This document shows positions 44,801 through 56,932 of a DNA stretch of 64,000 nucleotides, piece by piece. How positions within the stretch are numbered: the first letter of the stretch is position 1; every line of letters begins with the position of its first letter. Under the pieces are notes generated by a model that saw only the letters and a list, made by a program, of their open reading frames with translations, had not been told where the DNA came from and did no database searches. The stretch is taken from contig WNYE01000089.1 in the NCBI GenBank assembly GCA_021396245.1, positions 62,001-126,000 on the forward strand. Direction: 5' to 3'. Position numbers and translations under genes: made by a program. The stretch comes from Sporothrix humicola. Lineage: Eukaryota > Ascomycota > Sordariomycetes > Ophiostomatales > Ophiostomataceae.

Positions 44801-47800
44801 GTACCTTCTGTGCCTGCCATCTTGCGCGTGTCATCTGTATCCTGTCGCACGTCTGCCAGTAATTCGCGCCTTCCGCACCGAGCGCATCTACATCGCGGCT
44901 GTTGTTTGATTGCTCTTGAATATCGATATCGCATCTTACAAAGAAAGTGCACTCGCTTCACTTGTCCTGACAAAGTCCCTACTTTATCTGACATTATCTG
45001 CCTCCCTTCCCTTGGCTTGGACGCAGTAATTAAATTAATACCCGAGACCACACCCGGTAGCCATCACAATTGTCGCAAGATATATGTCGTATACATCAAT
45101 TTGTCCCGCCCTTTGTATCTTACGTCGCACGCCCGGGATTCTCACGGGGCAATTTACTTTACCGTGTACTCTCTGGAAATGAATAAGAAGGTCTGCGGCC
45201 TACTAAGAACGCAGAGTTTTCTTAGCACCGGCGAAAGAGCTAGAGCTTTGTTCCCGTCCTTTTGGTGCTGATCCCGAAATATCGCTACTTTTTTTTCTTT
45301 ACTTTTCGCGCTTCTCTTTGACAGAACTCGAGAGACTAACACTGTTTTTCCTCTTCGGCTTATGACGTCCCCTGCAGCCTAGCCAATAGGATAAAATGGG
45401 ACCTCTCTTTGAAAAGAGCGCCTGTCTTCAATGTCCGGGTATATTTGGAGTCGATACGATGTTGAGGGGAGGTAGGACCTTTGCGTTGTTTTGTTTGCTT
45501 TCTACACTCGCTCTCGCTCTTTTTTCAAGTGCTCACCTTGAATTCTGTCAGATGTTTGGGATAGATTTGGCGTTTTTCTGTGATCTGTGACAGAATAAGA
45601 TGCACACAGACGTTATGTGTCTCTGTGTGCTCTCGACTTGTATGCCGGTAATTAATCGTGAAAATATACGACATACATCTGCACCTCAAAGGTCGTCAAA
45701 ATTCGCCTTCCGGCACTGCGAACACTTGTACCGAAGAGACTTACAGCGCGAGTCCCAGAGACCCAAACACCCAAGACCGACCCAAAAACGAGGCCCAGAT
45801 CTGTGGACCGGGGCAAATCGTAATTTCGTGTTCTGTGATTGGCTGGCTGGCGTTTAAGCATGAAAATGCCTGTTTCGAACATAGTGCGTCCCTAACAACT
45901 GCCGCCAGGCACTGTGTTTAGAAGAGCAGTCAAGAGCAATCACTGAAGGAGCTGCGACTGCGTGCTGTGTCGTCAGGCTCTTCTCAGGTCTTCTCACGGA
46001 TCGCCGCCGATCAATCACTGATCAACGACTGTGAAGAAGAGCAGAATCTTGCTGTAATTTCGCACTTGAACATTTCGAAAAATCTGGCTAATATTCTCCG
46101 TCTTTCTTTGATTAATTCATTCCCTCCAAGATAGAAGCGTGAGAGGGTGACAATATGCGAGCTAGCTGTTAGCTGTCAGCTGTCTGTCAGTCCACTAAAT
46201 CCAGGGCATATGCCACCTAAATACTCCGTAGCGCTCCAAAATAGCAGCATGTCACACTGTCCGCACTGTAAGATACTTTTACACTCCAAAAAGCCACCCC
46301 TGTTTCGATGATATCAATGTTCTCCATCGCCCGTCGGAGCACGGAAAAGACCTCCTATGAAGTTGAGAAATCTTTTCGCTGTAAAGTTAATCGGCTTTTC
46401 GACATCGTCGTCATCGTTTGTCGACTGCATCTCCACCCCGAGGAAAATGAAAAATGACTTGCGTTTGCGACCTGTTTGCGCATCAGCGCAGCAAGCGCAT
46501 CTCTGATGCACCTGCCTTGACTGCCTCACTGCCTTCTTGCTCTTGCCTCTCGGCCAGCTCCCCTGTTTTGCTTGGTTGTCTGGCTGTGCCTGCCCACCTA
46601 TTGCCTGCCTGCCCCATATCGGGCCTGCATATGCCGTCCTCTCACAGGCCTATCCCACCCACCTTTTTTTGACAAGTATCTCACATCTGCGACGTCTTTT
46701 CTCACTGCAGAATACAGAACGCAGGACGACTGGCAGGAGGGAAAAGGAGAGTGCCACTTTTTCCGTCGCACACACCTCGTCCCGCACACCCCCTTCTCGC
46801 CCACCGCCTTTCGTTTGCCTGTTGCTATTGATTGTGTTGCCTCGATTTTTCCAGTGCTTGTGCTTTTCAGCTGTTTGCTTGCTTGTTCATCCAATCCTCT
46901 TGTCTAATCACCCTGCAGTCGACCCCATCTCAAAGAATGATAAGTCGTTAGAATAACAAGAAAAGGACCATAAAAAGGCAGAAAAAGAAAAGAGGCTACA
47001 GCAACCTTGCATGCACTCCCCCAAATACTTCACCAAAGCCCGTCACCGCCTTTTTTTTTGTCAGTCCTTTGCACCCCCTGTCGTTGGTCGGGCTTGCACT
47101 TTATGGGACCCCACCCAACCACTTTTCTTTTTCTGCCTAGCCTGCTTTTTTTTTTTTTAACTCTTGTTCTTGTTGCCGTCCGCTCCTGCTTGTTGGAGTT
47201 TGGAGTCGTCCGACACTTGCTCAACCGCTCGACAGCTCTTTCCTCCCTGTCTTCACAAGCTCCTCTCGCTCCTTCCCCACCAATCTCCCCTCAAGATACA
47301 AGTCATATCCCCCCTCTCCCTTGCGTCGCGGGCGCTGAATGACCAGCAGGTTGCCAGGCTGCCTAGCGCCCGATATTGCTCAGGGCGTGACAGAATGACA
47401 GATGTACGACGTAGCTTGACATCCTTCGTCACTGCTGTGTAGAAATGAGTTATAATGATCACACTTGAAATACGGACAAGAGTCAACCTGAACGGATGAC
47501 GGTGATGATGAGAGAAATGAGGGGGAGGTGTGATCACTGATGGATCGTGCACCCGCCGTGGCGCCCGTGCGAGAGACCATGAGCCTGGACCCAGGTCTTT
47601 CCTTTTCTTCCTTTCCGTCTTTGATTCCTTGATCCAGGTCTTGGACGAGCAAGGTCTTGAACTGGGTCTGAACTGAAAAACCCTTGGAAACACTTGTCCC
47701 TCTTTCCTCTTTCTGTCTAACAGCGTTGTGTTTTGTGCCGTGCTCCCCCAAAAAAGCCACCTCGTGAGTCGTCCCTGCCCGAAGTGCCCACTGCCCAAAC

Positions 47801-50374
47801 AGCAAACTGTGAGCGGAGCGCTTGCCTTGTCGTGCGACCTTGACTCAAATATCACGGAGCAAAGAGGGAAAGAGCAAACGGCATCCTCTTGATATGACTG
47901 TTTATTCGTGGATCGTGGCTCGTGGCACCTGCTGCCTACAGGCATTGCTACTGATGTTTTGTTCGTCGTCTGCTGCCTTCATCTGTTTGTTCACCACTTT
48001 CACCTGTCTTTTTCTCACAGCATTTGCACTTATTTGCACTTGCACGGCTCGCATGCGACAGCGACAGGGGGTGTGAGCGCAAAAAAAAGTCTGGTCCACT
48101 AGCGTCGTTCCGTTGCTCGTTTCGGGTCTCTCCCAGACACTTTTCTCGTAAGGAAATTATGGCACCGAAGAAGAAGAGAAGGAATGGACCCACAAAAAGA
48201 AGACGAGAAGCGCAAAAATCAGAGTTCTCTCAGAGACAAACGGCACCAGAGCCACCAGAGCAGGCAGGAAAGAGGCAGACGAGGCCGTGAGGAGGCCGAC
48301 GAAAAAGAGACAAGTCATGCAGGCGCTTTTGTATGTGAAAATGCAGGCACGCGGGCGAAAAACTTTGTACCCCCGTCGCTGTTTGCTGGCAGGAACCCCC
48401 GTCGGTCGTTTTACGCTTTTACGGTGTTAATACGTCCCTCTCAGAAAAGAGAAAAGCTCTTGCCTCGCCTCGCCCCATAGCGGCCCAGGCCCAAGAAAGC
48501 AGCAATGGCCCCAGAAAAAACGACGACAAGACCCAGAATAAAAAACCAGAAAAGAAAATGCGCCGCCCCAGAAGGTCGAGAAGGAAGACAGTGGGAGAAG
48601 AAAACAGGAGATGCTCGGATTTCCCTTACAAAAACATTTACATTTTCGATTACTTTTGCACGGTTGCCATTCGTGCCTTCCCTCTCTCATGTCCACCCGG
48701 CATCCACCGAACAGATTTTTCTTTTCTTTCTATTGCTTCTTTCATTTTCTTTCATCAATATCGTACGAAACCTGCTCGGAGGAAAGAGCAAAAGAGCGAG
48801 CTCAAGCAAATGATCGTCTTTTTCTGTAGCGCTTTCCGAGTAAAAACTGTAAAGAGAAGGTACGCTTGATGCATATCACCTTCATCAGGAAAGAACGACC
48901 GCGTGAAGAAATTCCCGCCCCCTTCCTTTTCCTGCCTCAGCCTTTTTGCCGTCCATCACCCCTCTGTGAGGCCGTCCGTCACTCACTCTGTCGCTCCTTC
49001 CCTCAATTTTTCTTTTCTTTCTTTTCCCAGCCAATGCACCCACACCCCCTAGTCTCCTTTTTTTCCTTACCTCCTGCACCACCACCTTCTTGCTGCACGC
49101 CCGCCTAGCTGCCTTACCGCCCGCCCCGGTCGACCAACAGTGACGCTTGTAAATCTCGTCTCCCTTGGCTCGTTCTTTTTCTTCTTTTTCTGCTATTTTT
49201 TCTTAGCTCTATTTTGTTTTAGCCCAGAAGTGGTGCCTGTGCCGTTGCCACCGCTGAACTCATCGCCGTACCAACTTTCACACCGTCTCTGTTCTTTCTG
49301 TGTTCCTTCTCTCCCTTCCTCGACGGTTCCCCCCTTCTTTGTGCCTGTTTTCTGCCCCTTCCTGTTTCTACTGTGTTGTTCGTTGCTCCTTCCCTTTCTC
49401 ATCCAACAAAACAAAACAAAAACATCAGAAGAAATAAAACATCACCAGACGAGGAAAGAACGACCGGTCGCAGCTTCCCGCTACGAAAAAGAAAAAAAAA
49501 ACGCACCTGCCCACGTTGACTTCACCACGTTGCTCACCGTTGCTTCCTCAACCCAACAAAATAAAACAAGAGCAGAGCACCAGAAGGAGCGATCGCCCGC
49601 ATTAAAACTCAGCCCGCCCAAAAGAGAAGGAGCTGGGGTGTACGTACGACAAACGACGAAACACCAAGCAACTCTCTCTTTTTTTCTGAAGCATCCGTCC
49701 TTCAGCCTCCTTCCACCTTTTCCTCACATCCGTTTCTGCTTCATTTTTGAGCCTTTTCGCATTTCCTCTTCCACGCAATCCATTGAACGCAGCATTCCTC
49801 AACGTCTACACTCTCAAACATCGCCAACCATCGTCCACGCTTCATTCGCCAAACTCTCTGTCTACTACACCTGCACGCATTTTATTTCCCTGCATTCCGC
49901 CCCTGCATCGCACAGCAAACGAAAGCCCATTTTCGCAGCAAACAACAGCCAGAAGACAAACGAACAAGAATAACAACTCCAAAACGCTTTTGGCGCATAG
50001 GTTGAGAGATCCGGAGATCCCTCACCGTTTCCCTCCTTTTCCCTCCTCAACTTTGAGCCTGCTGTGTTTTTTATCTCCTTCGTCTCACATATCTCCGTTT
50101 TCCCCTTGTTTTGTACCTTTTTCCCGCCTTTTCCTCTCTATTTTCTTATTTTCTTTTTTTTTTCTATTCTACTTTTCCACTTTCCCTTACTATTGCCTCC
50201 CACGGAGCACCCCGAGCTATCTCCCTTTTCTCTTTCCGCTATTCTCTTTTTTTCTCCTTTCCCCATCCTCCTTTCCCTTAATCGGTCGTCCCTTGTGATC
50301 GCCCGATTCTCGTTCCAACAACACAAATAGCGGCCTCCCCCCTACACTGTACGACTTGTACTCATATTCGCATC
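41867..50374. other. 8.5-kb stretch without a recognisable gene
   Basis: Between the NOT1 stop and the GDS1-like start I find no conserved domain, no multi-exon gene with matching splice sites, no tRNA and no transposon. The left part (41.9-43.1 kb) is AT-rich. From about 46.5 kb to 50.37 kb the plus strand is strongly C/T-rich, like an extended promoter or leader of the downstream regulator. Frames of up to about 280 codons occur, but they are low complexity (Phe/Leu/Ser/Pro from pyrimidine tracts) and usually lack an ATG. Non-coding RNAs or leader introns cannot be excluded. Confidence 0.6.
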
Positions 50375-52048
50375 ATGCCGTATAATACTCGTCGCAAATC
50401 GCTTTCGCTGCCGTCGCTGGGCATCCACGTTCCTGTTACGCACGCCGCTCGCGCTGCCGCTGCCGCCGCCGTTGCTGCCGCCGCAACCAAGCCAAACACC
50501 CCCAACACTATCGCATCGCCAGTTTCTTCTTCATCCTCTCCCAACAACTCCAACACATCCTCCGCCGCCTCCAGCCAACAACGGCAACTCACACCCGCCT
50601 CCGACTCTTCCACAAACATGGCACCTCCCGCCTCTACTTCTTCTCTTTCTTCCTCGCCGAAGCGCACTTCGTCTTCGGATGCACAACAACCATCGAGCAA
50701 GCGGACAAAGCGCAGCCACGATGCTCTCGCTGCCGCCGTCGCCACACCGCCCCAGTCGCCAAAACGCCAGGCGTCGGTCGAGATGGACGAGGAGGTCGAG
50801 ATTGACATGGACGAAGTCAACGACGACATTGTCGAGGCCGTCATCCTGCAGCTCAAGTCGACCGGCAACCGCCCGCATCTGATCAAGGAACTCTCTGCTA
50901 TCCTCATGACGCAGCTCAAATCCGTTCAACAGTATGATCTCCCCATTCCTCCCAGTTTCTGCCAATTCTTCCAATTTCTTTCAGTTTGCTTTTCTCTCAA
51001 TTCCCTCGAGTCCCCTAATCACAAGTCTTGCAATTCCCCAATTCCGATGGATTCCACTTCATTTGCCAGGTTTTCCCTTTTCCCTCGTCCCTGCATTTTT
51101 TTTTTTTGGGCTGGCGCTCTCAGCTTTTAGCGCCCTTTCGTATTTCCCCCTTTAGGCGCATCTAGTTACTAACAGCATGGTTGCTCCGCTTTCCACAGGT
51201 CGGCAAATCCCTGCGCCATTATCTCCTCTCGTCTCGCGTCGTACATGAAGCGCACCTGCTGGTCCGCGTCAAAAGCCTGCCCTCTGACCAAGGAGCTCGA
51301 GAACATCCACCCCCGCCGCACATACTACTTCTTGACCACTTGCCCGCATTTGCCGGTTCCCGATGCCTCGTCCGTCCACTTTATTGTGCCACGCACCAGC
51401 ATCGTCACCCCGCCCCTGTCGAGCGCCGCCTCCGGTTCCGAGGCCGCCGAGGAGGAGCGCCGTCGCGAGCTGAGCCCCTCGCCCGAGGTCGATTTGTCTT
51501 CGCCCGAGTTTGACGACCTGGACGACGACATCCCGATGCCCGGCACGCCGATCACCCACATCTCTCACCGCTACCCCCGCTACTCGCGCTTTGCTCGTTA
51601 CGCACACAGCGGCCACCACCGCTCGTCCAGCTCGTACTCCTCGCGCGGCCACCGCGGCGCTTCCCCTCCTCTCGAAAAGGACGAGAAGGAGTTCACGCAG
51701 ACCGCCGAGGGCCTCCAGAAGCAGAAGCACGCCGGCAGCCGCTTCCAGCTGTCGCCCATTGCCGCCGAGGCTGCACCTCCCTCGGACGCCGCAGTTGCTG
51801 TTCTGCTCCTCGACGAGACCGCCAACCGCGACGACTCACTCATGTTCGGCTCGTCTTCTACGCGCAACTTTGAGCAGCACTTCACGCTCATGACCAGCCC
51901 CGCCATGCGCCCCATGTTCTCGCTGGGCCCTAAGAGAGACCACGAGGCCGAGAACTGGGCCAAGCTCGACAGCATGGTCAACGACTGGGACCGGTGCCCG
52001 GAGCATGTTGAGCTCGAGGAGCTTGACGGACTCCTGGACGAGTTCTAA
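50375..52048 (+). CDS. GDS1-like winged-helix nuclear regulator
   Basis: Two exons, 50375-50931 and 51199-52048, joined across a 267-nt intron (donor GTATGA, acceptor CACAG; phase 2), give 468 residues. The start motif MPYNTRRKSLSLPSLGIHVP is characteristic of this fungal family. Residues about 22-135 are Ala-, then Ser/Pro-rich, with a basic KRTKR patch (possible nuclear signal). A winged-helix domain spans about 149-238, split by the intron: NDDIVEAVILQLKSTGNRPH in exon 1, then SANPCAIISSRLASYMKR in exon 2. The remainder is acidic/Ser-rich with a conserved end (NWAKLDSMVNDWDRCPEHVE). Yeast GDS1 was found as a suppressor of a nuclear gene defect affecting mitochondrial growth; the molecular role in filamentous fungi is unclear to me. 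The intron is unusually long for this window, and the upstream gene-free space is exceptional. Confidence 0.8.
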
Positions 52049-53285
52049 TCATTTTCGACTCTCTCCCCTCCATCACCTCGCGATACCCTCTCCTCTCTTG
52101 TCCCGGAGACAACCATTTTCTTCTTTCTCTTTTCTCTCTTCTCTCGTGTCGTCCTTTCTCATTACTCTCCTATTTCTTTTTGTGTCTGGGGTGATACACA
52201 AAAGGCGGTGTAACGATTTATGGTTTCTTGCTGCGATTTGATTGACAGATTGTTCTCGATCTTTTTTTCTCTCTTTTTTTGACATTTCTTGCTGTTGCGT
52301 TTTTGCGTCTTTTCGAGGGGTTCCGGCGGTTTCAAAAATTTGGGCATCTGGGTTTTTTTGCGTTTGTTTTCTGCTGTGGGCTGTTCGGGGATGAAAAAAA
52401 TGGCGTCATATCTGGAGTTTTGCTATGTATTTTTGATCTTTGGGATTCTTTAGGTTTGCTTCTGTTCTCTTTTCATTGCTTGTTTCACTTTCTTGTCATC
52501 TACGTTTTCCTGTCATTTCGTCTCTCCTATCCTATGAAAAACTCTCTTATTTTCTTTTCCTGGATTCGCTCCTTTGAGCGTCCAGGTATTATTCTCTCAT
52601 CTCTTCCGTCCCGCTTTTCTTTTCTCTCTTTCACTGTTGTGGACTGCCACGGCCTGTTGTGTTGATCTGTTGACGTGTTGTACGAGTTTGAATCGGTCAA
52701 AAGACGTGTTAGACAAAAAGAGGTCGGGAAACCTTAAAAGGCGAGTAGGAACTTGGGAAGGATAAACAAAAACGGTGACGGGAACGGTTTATACAAAAGA
52801 TGCTGTTTTTCTCTTCTTCTTACAATGTATGCTATGAAAGACGGCGGTCTCCTTTGTTTTCGATTTCGATCTTGTTTCCTTCTACTCCTGTACGATTACG
52901 ATAGATATGTCTACGGATTATATCAATTTTCTTTGTCGTTAGAAGGACAAACAGTGTTGATACAAAAAGAGGACCCGGTGACCGACAGTGGGATAGAGAA
53001 AAGGAAAAGAGGGTTTATTGCTTACTCTGTCTGCTTTGCTTTGTTTTGTATTTATGATTGCCAAGTTAGTTAAAAGCACCTGAATTATTCATTTGATTTA
53101 TTTTGAGAAGTATTTCAGTTTCATATAAAACTGAATTCACCAGTTCATTAAGCGAGAAAACCTTCAACATGCCAGAATGAGTGGGATGGTATTGCATTGC
53201 TTTTATATAAACTAAAAAAAATCACATCCATCATGCTCGTCATTTGCTTTTACTATTTTTTTCATCTTCATCCCGTCAACACACC
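52049..53285. other. Intergenic between convergent GDS1-like and OMS1 genes
   Basis: About 1.2 kb, T-rich on the plus strand, consistent with a long 3' untranslated region of the GDS1-like gene. No gene seen. Confidence 0.6.
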
Positions 53286-54683
53286 TCACTTCTTGGCTGC
53301 TGCATCCCGCATCCGCAGCTCAATCTTCCACAGCGTGCCAAACTGCAGCCAGCCAGGCTTGGTGATGGACACAACCTCGAGGCCAGGCACCGCCTCCTGC
53401 GCCTTGGCCAAAATCGCATTCATGTCCCGGTTCCACCAGCACCCGAACCGCGCAAAGTGCCGCGTCGCGTACCGGTCCATCAGCGAGTTGACAAACGACC
53501 AGCCGCCGCGGCCGTGCTCCAGCAGCAAGATGCGGCCCGTCTCGGGCTTGACGACGGCCGCCATGTTGGCAATCAGCTGGACGGGGTCGGCCACCGAGCA
53601 GAGGCCAAACGTCTGGACAACCGTGTCGTAGTGTTTGGACTTGGACTTGCCATCCGCCGGCAGCGGCAGCGGCTTCATGGCGTCGGCGCGGAAGAGGCGC
53701 ACTCTGCCGTCCATGACGTTGACCACCTCGCTGCCCACCGGCGCCGTGTCGTCAATGGCCGGCGCCTTGCTGGAGATCTTCTCGTCAATGGCGGGCACCC
53801 GGACGCGCAGCTGCTTGCGGGCAATGTTGAGGGCCTCGCCCGACAGGTCGACGCCGGTAAACGAGGTGACTTTGCTCGGGTCGCGCTCCTTGTTCAGAAG
53901 CTCGGCCGTCACGACCTTGGACCTCATGACATAGTCGGGGATGAACTCGAGCGGATCCCAGTAGTAATAATTCACATTGCGGCCAGTGCCGACGGCGACT
54001 TCGAGAACCGAGCCCGTCGACGCTCTCGCAATCTTCTTGCGCTGGTTGAGGTAGCCCATAAGGCGCTCTGGCACGTCAAGGGAAGCGTCAAAGGCGGCAA
54101 CACCCACGCGCGGGAGGCCTGTGGGCACAGCGTCGGGCGCAATCTCTTCGGGGCGGATGTCTTCTTCACGGCAGCCGCCCGACAGATAGGTGATGAGGAG
54201 GGGCGTAATGTAAAAACCGAGCACACCGGCAGCCAGAGCTGCACCAACAAGAGGCAGTTTCCGCTGTGAAAAGAGGCGGTCGAGAGACTCGGGCTTCGCC
54301 TTCTTGCCGTCCTTGGGGCCTTGCTGTTGTTGCTGCTCGCCTTGCTGGCCCTGCTGGTCCTTTTGCTTGCTTTGCTCTGACTCGGCAAACGGTGATGGGC
54401 GGTACGGAAGGACTGGTGCCCGGTTCAATGGGACGCGAGGCTTGTCTTTGCCGAGCTGTGGTGAAGAGGACGCCGGCTCTGCCCCTGTAGCCGGTGCTTT
54501 GGACTTGGGTGGCCGCTTCATGCGGGGTGATGTTGCTTGGAAGAGGGTCCGTCTGAATTTGGTGGCCGTAATGCACGATTGGCTGGGCTGGGATACTGAG
54601 GTCGGACGGAGACTAGACTGTAAGCTGCCATTCCAGGCCCGGGCCGCCATGCCGGCCGTCCTTGAGCCGGCGACGGTCGCCAT
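53286..54683 (-). CDS. OMS1: Oms1-like mitochondrial inner-membrane methyltransferase
   Basis: A single exon of 465 residues, counting from the ATG at 54683, which opens with a basic, Ser/Thr/Arg-rich presequence-like N-terminus (MATVAGSRTAG...). The frame also has an upstream ATG at 54968, but the extra 95 residues look like leader sequence. A Gln-rich linker (about 101-125) precedes one transmembrane helix at about 143-167 (LPLVGAALAAGVLGFYITP). The class I methyltransferase fold follows, with SAM motif I VLEVAVGTGRN at 226-236. Yeast Oms1 is an inner-membrane methyltransferase-like protein found as a suppressor of oxa1 defects; its substrate is not firmly established to my knowledge. The gene is head-to-head with the IMPACT-family gene, 431 bp apart. 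Confidence 0.85.
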   Translation of the reverse strand: MATVAGSRTAGMAARAWNGSLQSSLRPTSVSQPSQSCITATKFRRTLFQATSPRMKRPPKSKAPATGAEPASSSPQLGKDKPRVPLNRAPVLPYRPSPFAESEQSKQKDQQGQQGEQQQQQGPKDGKKAKPESLDRLFSQRKLPLVGAALAAGVLGFYITPLLITYLSGGCREEDIRPEEIAPDAVPTGLPRVGVAAFDASLDVPERLMGYLNQRKKIARASTGSVLEVAVGTGRNVNYYYWDPLEFIPDYVMRSKVVTAELLNKERDPSKVTSFTGVDLSGEALNIARKQLRVRVPAIDEKISSKAPAIDDTAPVGSEVVNVMDGRVRLFRADAMKPLPLPADGKSKSKHYDTVVQTFGLCSVADPVQLIANMAAVVKPETGRILLLEHGRGGWSFVNSLMDRYATRHFARFGCWWNRDMNAILAKAQEAVPGLEVVSITKPGWLQFGTLWKIELRMRDAAAKK

Positions 54684-55114
54684 GTTGTTGGCTGATGAGA
54701 TGAAGATGAGACGGAGGATAGGGAGCGGGGTGGTCCCCTCGTGGATTTTGTGCCGACTGTCGGGCTGTTTGCCAATGGCTGTCAAGCACGCCGAAAATAA
54801 TTTCCCTGTGTGCTCTGTCGTCCCCAATTGTGTGTGTTGACTCTGAATTATGAGTTGTGTAAACCGTCGAGCTGTAGTAGTTGGAGTTTTTTGAGATCTT
54901 TTTCTCGACTGATGTTGAAAGTGTGAAAAGTGGGGCCCACCTGCCACTTCTCTCACATCCGCACGCATCGCCGAGAACCTGTGACTTCGCGAGCAAAACC
55001 ACTAAATTCATCCACTAACAAACCATCGTTCTCCGCAACCCGCGTTTGCATGACGCGACGTTGAATGTGACGACTCAACGGCACAATATAACTAAACTAC
55101 AACTCATCAACAAT
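54684..55114. other. Divergent promoter between OMS1 and the IMPACT-family gene
   Basis: 431 bp separate the two start codons. No TATA box or known motif was recognised. An upstream ATG for the IMPACT gene lies in frame at about 55050, but the chosen start at 55115 gives the more typical N-terminus. Confidence 0.5.
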
Positions 55115-56932
55115 ATGTCTGCGTCGGAAAAAGACTTGCAGGATCTCCTGCGTCTGTTGACGACAACGCGGAAGCTGCCCATCTTACAGGCGATGACGCA
55201 AGTCAAGGCATTGCAAGCGGCCAATTTGCGAAGGTGAGTCTGATACCCGTGAAAGCAATTGGTTCACACCACTAACACACCCAGTATCCAACAAATTGCA
55301 GAGGCGCCGGCCGATGTGGTCAAGGATGCCATCAAAGATGCCGCTGCTGCCAAGTCTCTGCAGACGAGCTGTAAGACGGCTCTCAAGAAGATGAACGCGG
55401 GCGGCCCTGCTGCCGGTGGAAGCAAACGGCCATCTTCTTCTTCGGGAATAGGCTCAACTGCCGCAAAGAGGGCCAAGCAGCTCGACGGCACGCCCTCTGC
55501 CTCGAGCAGCTACAACATGCTTATGGGCCCAGAGCCAATGACGGCCGCCGAGCTGGAGCGCTCGCTCGAACTGCCCGTGTTTGTGCCAACAGACGAGGAG
55601 GACGAGGAACGCATTGCCTCGACTGTCCTCTTGACGAACCGGGCCCCTCTCGTGCTGGCATTTGCTGTCGAGCTGCTCCGCTATACCATGCCCGAGCAGC
55701 CCGTCTCGAGCCGTCTGAGCCTGGCTCAGGCCGTCGTCAGCGCCAACTCGCGGTCCAAGGCAACGAGTCTCGGTATGGACTGGGCAAAGGGACCCAGTGC
55801 AGACGACGCGGGGTGGGGCCAGGGCCAGCCACGTGTGCGGATTTTGGGCCGTGAAGTGGCTGTCCTGAAGCGCAGCGGGTACACTTGGAAGGGTGACGAA
55901 GAGGAGGAGGACGGTGGTGATAAAGACAAGGAGTCGACCGGTGTTGCAGCAACAACAAAAGCGGCTGTGGCCGAAGCTGAACCCACAACCGGAGAAGATC
56001 ATCCACCACAAACCGTACCACAGGTCCACAATGCCATGTCACAACCGGCCGCCGGCATCTGGTCCACGAGCCAGACGATCTCCCTCAAGGACTCGACGTT
56101 TGTTGCGCGCGCCACCACCATCACCGACCCAGGCCAGCGTGCAGGCCTGATCCGCTCGCTCATGGAGGCAAACCCAAAACTGCTCACAGCCACACACAAT
56201 GCCTGGGCCTACCGCATCCGCAGCAAAAGCAGCGACTACGCCAGCAGCGTGCGCCAGGACTCGTACGACGACGGCGAGACGGGCTGTGGCGATCTGATGC
56301 TGCGTGTTCTGCACGAGCTCGGGGCCGTCGACACTTTGGTCGTGCTGACACGCTGGTTTGGAGGCACAATGCTGGGGCCCGACCGCTGGCGGCTGATGCG
56401 GAACTGTGTTACGGGCGTCATGGCCGAGCGGCTGCGCAGAACAGGCGCTGATGTGGCGCTTAGTGGTGAGGCAGCATGGGGCCTGGATCTGGAAACAATG
56501 CGCGAGCAGCAGGAGTCTAGTAACAGCAGCAACAGTGCGGCCGCACGGTTCAAGCACGGCAGCTCAGGCATAACGTCTGTGGTTGGCATGCCCATTCACC
56601 GGCCTGAAGGAGCCCGCCAGTACCTCATGAAGAGTTTCTTGACAGCAGAGGATACTGTGACCAGCAACACAGCCGAAACGACACCGAAAAAGAAAAAGAC
56701 GGTCAAGGCCATGGATGCCGAAAAGGAAGAGAACCTGGGAATGCTCCTGGGCGCCCTGCGCATGGTCTTTGACAGCTGGGCCGACCACATCACGACCGCC
56801 GAGCTGGACCGCAAGGCCTGGAGCTGGTACGTTGCTGTGCGTCCAGACGTCGAAAGCGGTCCTTCTGGCTGGGGTGCCAAGGGGGCCGTGAAACTCAAGG
56901 ATGTTCTGGCCCTTCGCAGGCCGGAGAAGTGA
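55115..56932 (+). CDS. IMPACT/UPF0029-family protein
   Basis: Two exons, 55115-55233 and 55285-56932, joined across a 51-nt intron (donor GTGAGT, branch CTAAC, acceptor CAG; phase 2), give 588 residues. The UPF0029/IMPACT domain spans about 298-425, with DDGETGCGDLMLRVLHEL and VVLTRWFGGTMLGPDRWRLM as diagnostic motifs. Classical Yih1/IMPACT has an N-terminal RWD domain and inhibits Gcn2 by competing for Gcn1. Here no RWD is visible. Instead there is a helical N-terminus (1-80) followed by a low-complexity linker and a domain-like region at about 130-240. After the UPF0029 domain a Lys-rich linker leads to a conserved-looking end (LRMVFDSWADHITTAELDRK, WGAKGAVKLKDVLALRRPEK). A direct role in Gcn2 control is therefore inference; the domain call is firm. 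Confidence 0.85.

Noticed and set aside
49140..49973. Open frame of 277 codons in the spacer before the GDS1-like gene
   Set aside because: Begins with GTG rather than ATG, encodes only low-complexity Phe/Ser/Pro-rich sequence from pyrimidine tracts, and shows no domain.
54684..54968. 95-residue N-terminal extension of the Oms1-like protein
   Set aside because: The extension has no family resemblance and overlaps the likely leader; the ATG at 54683 opens with a presequence-like segment.
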